Assembly: GCA_964428895.1 (NCBI GenBank) | Contig: CAYRZU010000114.1 | Location: 1 to 7,209 of the forward strand | Reading direction: 5' to 3' | DNA length: 7,209 nucleotides | Source of the DNA: HyVt-337 sp964428895 | Lineage (GTDB): Bacteria > Planctomycetota > Phycisphaerae > SM23-33 | Shown here: positions 1 to 4,793 of the stretch, piece after piece | Position numbering within the stretch: the stretch's first letter is position 1 | Layout: each line of letters starts with the position of its first letter | Position numbers and translations under genes: made by a program | Notes under the pieces: generated by a model | Told to the model about the DNA's origin: nothing | The model's database searches: none | What the model saw: only the letters and a program-made list of their open reading frames with translations

Positions 1-2
1 GC

Positions 3-1535
3 GACCGGGTGATCAAGGAAATGCCGTTCACCGCAGGCATCTGGTACCCCATGGGCGGCGTTCAGATCGGACGCAAGCTGTGGACGGCCCAGGGATGTTG
101 GGTGACGAGCATTGATATCGCCACCGGCGAGTGCAAGGGCCAGCCTTACCGCGGCGCTTGGGCGCGCGATCTGGCCTACGACGGCCAGGCACTTTGGGGT
201 ATCGACAACATGATGCCGGCCCTCTATCGCTATGACGTGCAGGGAAGGCTGCTGGACTTCGCCGAGGTCCCGTTCTTCGAGTCCATATCAAAGATCACGG
301 CTGATCTGCCGGATAGGCCGGTCTCCGGCATCGCCTGCACCGATGAAGGCCTGTGGGTGCTGAGCAATTCGACCGGCCAGATCGCCTTGATCGAACGGGT
401 CGGACCGGTCTTTGCTGGCGCGGCGCCAATAGCAGGAGCCACAGCCGCGCCGGGCGCCCCGGTCGCCGGCAGTGGACAGCCGATGCAGACGGTACAGGCA
501 ACGCCGGTGTTCGACATTCCGAAGGTTGAGTTCGACGGACTCACCGTGGAGGGGAGGCCGTTCGATTGGGGCGAGCGTGGCTTCCGTGTGGACGTGATGA
601 CGCCGTTTGGGCCGCGCAGGCCGGTCAGTGAGTTCGGGGCGCGGTTCCGGCTCGGGTGGGACGATACCGGCCTGATGCTGTTGGCGACCGTGACGGATGA
701 CCAGTTTCATTCGGCCGAGAGCGTCGAGAAGCTCTGGGCCAACGAGGCCGACCTGATCCTGCTGTACCTGATTCGCGAGGCCGGGGAGGTCGTGAGAATT
801 GTCATCGAGCCGGGCATGACGGCCGATCAGCCCAGCCCACGCACGATCACCGACGGCGGGGGCAACAGTCTCGGCGTCCGCGTAACGCGTGAGACGACCG
901 ACGGCGGCTATGTCCTGCAGGCGTGGGTCCCGTGGACGGAAGTCGGTATCGAGCCGGCCGCCGGCGCCGAGCTGCGGGCGCAGGTGATTGTCCTGGACGT
1001 CGATAAACGCGGCGAGAATATCCAAATGGGCGGGGCGCTGTGGTACCCGGCCGTCGGCACGCAGCAAGACACGAACATTTCCCACCGGCTGCGCCTGGCC
1101 GATCAGCCCAGCACGCCGCAGGTCGCTCTCGTTGAGGCGTTGGACGACCACATCACCATCACGGCCGCGGCGGAACAGGGCGGCAAGCCCGTCACCGTCG
1201 TCGAAGGCGGCCGTACATTGGCCGAAGCAATCCTCACGGGAGATGACGCTACGGGATATGCCGTTGGTAACATCCCGTTGCCTCTGCCGCCGCTAAGTTC
1301 ACCCATCGCGCAGCCGACGGTGATGCTGGACGGCCGACCCATCGCGGCATTGAACCCGCTGCAACTTCGCTTGGACAACTACGCCGCTCGCGGACACAAC
1401 AACGACACGATGTCCATGGCCCTGGTCGCGGCCGCCAAAGCATTGGGGAAGGACGCCGACTTCGAGGCGGTGGTTTGTCTGTCGGCCAACGCCTTTGCGC
1501 CCATGCTGGACACCGGCGAGACCTGCACCGCCTGA
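3..1535 (+). CDS. N-terminal fragment of a large multidomain protein (propeller-like, CBM9-like, start of a C39-like domain); 5' end outside window
   Basis: The frame is open from the left edge. GTG at 9 is the first possible start inside the window but has no ribosome binding site and begins inside a repeat fold, so the real start is upstream. Numbering from GTG 9: residues 1-130 look like propeller blades (SIDIATGE, LAYDGQALWGID, LYRYDVQG, then GLWVLSN). Residues 136-160 are an Ala/Pro/Gly linker. Residues 172-364 resemble a CBM9/DOMON-like sugar-binding beta-sandwich (FRLGWDDTGLMLLATVTDD near 213, GGYVLQAWVPWTEVGI near 299, VIVLDVDKR near 326). Residues 370-455 are probably Ig-like strands. 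From about 460 a new domain begins (NNDTMSMAL, then VVCLSANAFAP near 488), resembling the front of C39-like/papain-like fold proteins. It is cut by TGA at 1533, and the same frame resumes two codons later with the remainder. I infer a carbohydrate-binding protein, probably exported, but any signal peptide is out of view. No catalytic activity is demonstrated. Confidence 0.8.
   Translation, partial: DRVIKEMPFTAGIWYPMGGVQIGRKLWTAQGCWVTSIDIATGECKGQPYRGAWARDLAYDGQALWGIDNMMPALYRYDVQGRLLDFAEVPFFESISKITADLPDRPVSGIACTDEGLWVLSNSTGQIALIERVGPVFAGAAPIAGATAAPGAPVAGSGQPMQTVQATPVFDIPKVEFDGLTVEGRPFDWGERGFRVDVMTPFGPRRPVSEFGARFRLGWDDTGLMLLATVTDDQFHSAESVEKLWANEADLILLYLIREAGEVVRIVIEPGMTADQPSPRTITDGGGNSLGVRVTRETTDGGYVLQAWVPWTEVGIEPAAGAELRAQVIVLDVDKRGENIQMGGALWYPAVGTQQDTNISHRLRLADQPSTPQVALVEALDDHITITAAAEQGGKPVTVVEGGRTLAEAILTGDDATGYAVGNIPLPLPPLSSPIAQPTVMLDGRPIAALNPLQLRLDNYAARGHNNDTMSMALVAAAKALGKDADFEAVVCLSANAFAPMLDTGETCTA
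1533..1535 (+). other. In-frame TGA splitting one long reading frame
   Basis: The frame is open from the left edge to 1532 and again from 1536 to 3455, so this TGA is the only stop in about 3.45 kb. The reading is Glu-Thr-Cys-Thr-Ala-TGA-Trp-Met-Cys-Gln-Ala-Trp. It lies inside an apparently single C39-like domain, not at a domain boundary. The simplest reading is TGG (Trp) changed to TGA by one transition, as a mutation or sequence error. A Cys-x-x-Sec recoding is a less likely alternative. Genome-wide TGA reassignment is unlikely, because the TGA at 3456-3458 is a sensible stop just before the next gene. Confidence 0.85.
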
Positions 1536-1573
1536 TGGATGTGCCAGGCCTGGCAGGCCGACCGCTGCATCCA
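1536..1573 (+). other. Potential RNA stem-loop directly after the in-frame TGA (possible SECIS-like element)
   Basis: TGGATG at 1536-1541 is perfectly complementary to CATCCA at 1568-1573, extendable by two G-U wobbles (1542/1567 and 1543/1566). Inside, GGCC at 1547-1550 can pair with GGCC at 1556-1559 around the five-base loop TGGCA. Alternatively, the 14-base perfect palindrome at 1542-1555 forms a competing small hairpin. Bacterial SECIS elements sit immediately 3' of UGA, span about 40 nt and have a G early in the apical loop. This fold is roughly similar, though the apical loop is slightly close to the TGA. GC-rich coding DNA forms such structures by chance, so the call is tentative. Confidence 0.2.
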
Positions 1574-3458
1574 AACCGTCGCCGGGCGTTTGGGCCTGAC
1601 GATTCGCCGGCTCGAATTGCCCGAACAGGAAGGCCAGTGGGACGATAAGGACGCGATGCTTGCCCACCGAAAGAAGATCGCCCCGATCCTTCGGGATGTG
1701 ATGGACGGCGGCGAGGTCATCGTCACCACCGGTGGGTGGGAGGCCTGGCAGGACAGCGGCCTGGTGCCGTGGTGCTGGGCGGGCATCATCACCGAGGCCC
1801 GCGACGACGGCACCATCCTCGGCGCCTTCGTCAACGGGCGGACGGACAACATCATCTACCATCCCAATGCGATGTACGCGATCTCCGCGGCCGAGCCGAC
1901 GCTTTCGGCCCACGAGGCCGACCTGATCATGCTCCAGCAGGCAGTTGATCGCATTCGCTCCACGGAGCGGTTCGAATCCGACGATCTCTCTCGCTACGGA
2001 CTGGCGGCGATGGACGTGTGGACCGCGCAGATGCGGAAGGTCCCGTACTGCGACCCGTGTCAGGAATCCAATCCTGGCGACGGCCCCAAGGGCTGCGCCT
2101 ACAGCTCGGCCTCGCCCGTCTACAGCGGCGCCAAGTTCGCCGCCAGCTACCTCCGCCGGCGGATCGGCACCTTCAGCGTTGAGGCCCGGCCCCATATCGA
2201 AGCCGCCGCCCGCCACTACGACCGCATCTACCTGCTGCTCCACCCAGCCATGACCGGCCAGGGGGGCAGGAACTACAGTCGAATCATTCCGAACAAGCAA
2301 CTGCAGAATACGCATGCCGATGACGTCCTCGTGCCCGTTCGCGCCCAACTGGTCGCGGCGGCCGAGGCGATGGAGCGGACGCTGGCCGCTGAAGGGGTCG
2401 AAGTAACTCCTGCAGACCCGGTTGAGTTGAACGATCCAGCCGCGGCGCTGACCGAGGAGTTCACGGTCGAGCAACTGACGAAGCTGGCGGCGTGGAGCAA
2501 TGTGTACGGCAATTTGGAGATCGTGCTCCGTGAGGCGGCGACGAATCCGGAGTTGCTGGAGCTGCTCCGCCAGGAGGTGGCGCTGGGGTCGCTCTCGGGC
2601 GTGGCCGCTACCATTCGCAGCTACACCGGCCGACTCGAGCCGGCGGAGGACACGTACCTAACACACGTGGAGAACATCGTGCAGGCCATCGGGGCCGGTG
2701 AGTGGGGCGATCGCGAGCAGCCGTTCTTCAAGCCCGGTCGCGCCGAACGCCTGGCGGAGCTTCGTGCCATCCTGACCGACTGGGTCGACGGCGTCAGCTT
2801 GGCGGACGCAAAGTCGAAAGCGACCTCAAAGACAGAGACCATCGCCATCCAGCGAATCTATGGCCTCCTGAGCGAGCACACCGAGGCCAAGGCGGAGGCC
2901 GTCGCCGGGCTGGTGGGCAAGTTCTCGCCCGATGGCGACTGCGATGAGGTGTTCTATGAGTGGGAGGCCATGAAGGATAAGGCCACGGTCGCCCAGAAGA
3001 TGGCCCACCACATCACTATGCTGGACAAGCCCCTTTGGCACTTGGAATACTCGCTGTCGGTGACGCTGGCCGGCATCGGCCATGGTGAGTCAATCGGTGA
3101 TTGGCGCAAGCCCGGCGGGCACCTGGGCTGGAAGAACTGGATCAACCCCAAGGACCTGCCGCGGATCAAGCTCATCACCGAAGCGCTGGAAGTGTGGCTG
3201 GCCGACGGCGACGCCCAAGGCGAAGTCGCAGAGATCGTCGCCGCCCTCGGCGAGCGCAACGCCTACCGCGAAAAGGCCTGGCTGGCCGGCTGCCTGCTGC
3301 ACTACCTCCGCACCGACGGCGGGCGAACGGATGAGTTCGTCGAGCAGCTAGAGTCCGACTGGCTGCCGCTGGGGCCGGACGGCTTCACTATGGACGATCT
3401 GACGGATTCCCTCGTCACCGGCGACATCAGTTGGTACTGGCCCCGGCCGACAGAGTGA
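1539..3458 (+). CDS. C-terminal portion of the same large protein: rest of C39-like domain plus helical module
   Basis: This 639-codon frame is in phase with the preceding fragment and separated from it only by TGA-TGG. The ATG at 1539 has no Shine-Dalgarno and opens in the middle of a domain, so I read it as the continuation of the upstream gene and not as an independent start. Residues 1-240 complete the C39-like region: a helix with GRLGLTIRRLELPE, the segment VIVTTGGWEAWQDSG, WCWAGIITEARDDGTILGAF, then helical sequence with Cys at 171, 174 and 186. No clear Cys/His catalytic pair is visible, so peptidase activity is not claimed. Residues 300-605 are mostly helical and charged. They contain two related units (IGAGEWGD near 384 with a later W415; IGHGESIGD near 513 with WLADGD at 553) and FYEWEAMK at 472-479. 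This part aligns collinearly with the next gene's product. The function is unknown to me. Confidence 0.75.
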   Translation: MCQAWQADRCIQTVAGRLGLTIRRLELPEQEGQWDDKDAMLAHRKKIAPILRDVMDGGEVIVTTGGWEAWQDSGLVPWCWAGIITEARDDGTILGAFVNGRTDNIIYHPNAMYAISAAEPTLSAHEADLIMLQQAVDRIRSTERFESDDLSRYGLAAMDVWTAQMRKVPYCDPCQESNPGDGPKGCAYSSASPVYSGAKFAASYLRRRIGTFSVEARPHIEAAARHYDRIYLLLHPAMTGQGGRNYSRIIPNKQLQNTHADDVLVPVRAQLVAAAEAMERTLAAEGVEVTPADPVELNDPAAALTEEFTVEQLTKLAAWSNVYGNLEIVLREAATNPELLELLRQEVALGSLSGVAATIRSYTGRLEPAEDTYLTHVENIVQAIGAGEWGDREQPFFKPGRAERLAELRAILTDWVDGVSLADAKSKATSKTETIAIQRIYGLLSEHTEAKAEAVAGLVGKFSPDGDCDEVFYEWEAMKDKATVAQKMAHHITMLDKPLWHLEYSLSVTLAGIGHGESIGDWRKPGGHLGWKNWINPKDLPRIKLITEALEVWLADGDAQGEVAEIVAALGERNAYREKAWLAGCLLHYLRTDGGRTDEFVEQLESDWLPLGPDGFTMDDLTDSLVTGDISWYWPRPTE

Positions 3459-3474
3459 CCGAAAGAACGCGACG

Positions 3475-4698
3475 ATGACAGACAAGAACCGTGCCGAAGA
3501 CGACGGGCCTTTGAGCGACGCCTGGTGGGAGGAAGAACCGGGAGAACCATCCGGTATCCCAAATGATGTGCCGATCCTCGCACCTTGCGAGAAGGTCCGG
3601 CCAGGATTTGAAGCACTCACTTCCGAGGCCTGGCCGGACACGGAGTACCGAGACTTCGGCGACGGGTGTGTGGAACTGTGCCTCTGGAACATCTTCGATT
3701 ACGGCGGCGACGATCCGGCCGAGCAGGATGACGTCAAGCAGAAGATCAACGAGATGCAGCACGCCGCAGGTGAATTGAGCGACGATGATCGTTACATTCG
3801 CGTCCAAATCGCGAGTTTCGAACGATGCTTCTTCACCTTCCCGAAGAACGTTGACCAGATCATAGAAGGAATTGCCGCCGGTCAGGTGAACCTGGATAGC
3901 CCGATTTCGTGCGAGCCGCCGTGGAACCATGTTTTGGGCTTGCTTCGTGAGCGCCGCGGGCACGGGGCTTCAAGGGACGAGCCGTTGGATCCCCGGGACC
4001 TTCTCGCGCGCGCCTACGCGGAGATCCTCGCGGCCTGGTCGGCCTTCGGAGATATTGAGCGTCTGAAGCAAGTGCTGCCCGAACATGCTGAGCTGGCCGA
4101 GACGATCTATCGGCGTCTCGGCCCGCCGACCAAACTCAGACAACTTCAGGTCGAACGACTTCGTTTCTCGCTAGGCCACTGCGCTTTCTTCCCGAAGGAC
4201 TTCTTTGCCGCCTTTGCGGCCTGGGAGGAAATGAAGACGATCTTTGACGCTCTCATTCAGCAAGAACTCGGAGACGCCGACGACATGGCCGGGCGAATGA
4301 CCGAGCACTTGCACGTGACGGGAATGTGCCATCACGCCTTCTTCCGCCATATCGACCACATCGTCGCATGCATCGGAAAGGGCAAGCGGGTCACCTTGCC
4401 GGGCGCCGGCGATGAAGGCCGACGCGTCCGGGGGGCGACCACCAACTACGTGCACGCGCTGGGCTCGTGGCTGGCCGGCCGGACCGAGGACGAAACGGTG
4501 GCCATCTGGCCGGACGGCAAAGAGGTGACTGCCTACGTGTTCGAACGATTGGGCTCGCCCTCGCCGCGGAAGCGATGGCTGGCGGCATCGCTATGGAAAC
4601 AACTGCAGGATTCGCAGCGCGATTCGGGGCACGGCCCGCTGACCGACGATCCCGAACGCTTCGCCGTCCCGGAAGCGGCGCTGGCCGCCGAAGGCTAG
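3475..4698 (+). CDS. Unknown protein, paralogous to the C-terminal helical module of the upstream gene
   Basis: This is a 407-residue product starting at ATG 3475, 16 bp after the preceding stop, so probably co-transcribed with it. There is no convincing Shine-Dalgarno (only GAAAGAA-like purines). There is no signal peptide or membrane segment, so it is probably cytoplasmic. The first 110 residues are acidic and unlike the neighbour. From about 124 onward it shares ordered landmarks with residues 376-590 of the preceding frame: NVDQIIEGIAAG (125) with HVENIVQAIGAG, ILxxW (184), IYxxL (211), FxxWExMK (247-254, same pattern at 472-479), MxxH (275), IGKGK (300) with IGHGE, WLAG (332) with WLADG, and RKRWLAASLWKQL (365) with REKAWLAGCLLHYL. 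Several distances match closely (for example 23 residues from MxxH to IGxG in both). Cys 285 with His 278, 280, 286 and 287 forms a local cluster absent from the partner. I recognise no described family. It ends with TAG. Confidence 0.85.
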   Translation: MTDKNRAEDDGPLSDAWWEEEPGEPSGIPNDVPILAPCEKVRPGFEALTSEAWPDTEYRDFGDGCVELCLWNIFDYGGDDPAEQDDVKQKINEMQHAAGELSDDDRYIRVQIASFERCFFTFPKNVDQIIEGIAAGQVNLDSPISCEPPWNHVLGLLRERRGHGASRDEPLDPRDLLARAYAEILAAWSAFGDIERLKQVLPEHAELAETIYRRLGPPTKLRQLQVERLRFSLGHCAFFPKDFFAAFAAWEEMKTIFDALIQQELGDADDMAGRMTEHLHVTGMCHHAFFRHIDHIVACIGKGKRVTLPGAGDEGRRVRGATTNYVHALGSWLAGRTEDETVAIWPDGKEVTAYVFERLGSPSPRKRWLAASLWKQLQDSQRDSGHGPLTDDPERFAVPEAALAAEG

Positions 4699-4715
4699 GG
4701 CAGGGGGCGCCTGCC
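4699..4715 (+). terminator. GC-rich hairpin directly after the TAG stop; weak terminator candidate
   Basis: GGCAGG at 4699-4704 pairs perfectly with CCTGCC at 4710-4715 around a five-base loop (GGGCG). It starts at the base after the stop codon. No T-tract follows (ACACGAGATT), so it is not a canonical intrinsic terminator. It could instead act as a 3'-end stabiliser or attenuating structure between the two genes. Confidence 0.3.
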
Positions 4716-4780
4716 ACACGAGATTCGGCATTGGCCATTTACGCGCCTGCACCCGCTCGATAGCATTTGGGTTCCAATCG

Positions 4781-4787
4781 AAAGGAG
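4781..4787 (+). promoter_or_regulatory. Shine-Dalgarno for the GH116 gene
   Basis: AAAGGAG lies six bases before ATG 4794, an ideal core and spacing. It fixes this start and contrasts with the weak or absent ribosome binding sites of the other frames in the window. In the 95-bp spacer I see no convincing -35/-10 pair: TTGGCC at 4731 and the TAGCAT-like box at 4761 are too far apart. Confidence 0.8.
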
Positions 4788-4793
4788 CCTCTC

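Noticed and set aside
288..1151. Minus-strand frame of 287 codons opposite the CBM9-like region
   Set aside because: Shadow frame: low-complexity Arg/Pro/Gly/Ala composition, no domain signature, and the plus strand explains the codon pattern.
1535..1540. TGATG stop/start overlap suggesting translational coupling to a new gene
   Set aside because: The ATG at 1535 is out of frame with the long downstream frame and opens only a short reading frame; the in-frame ATG at 1539 has no ribosome binding site.
1299..2474. Long minus-strand frame of 391 codons opposite the interrupted gene
   Set aside because: It is Arg/Gly/Val-rich with no recognisable motif, lies fully antisense to a frame with clear domain signatures, and is typical of GC-rich shadow frames.
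1533..3458. Genome-wide reassignment of TGA to a sense codon
   Set aside because: Only one internal TGA occurs, and the TGA at 3456 ends a gene 16 bp before the next start; reading through it gives Arg-rich nonsense overlapping the next gene. Known TGA-recoding bacteria are usually AT-rich.
4731..4766. Sigma70-like promoter before the GH116 gene
   Set aside because: The TTGGCC and TAGCAT-like boxes are about 24 bases apart and poorly matched, too far for a functional pair.
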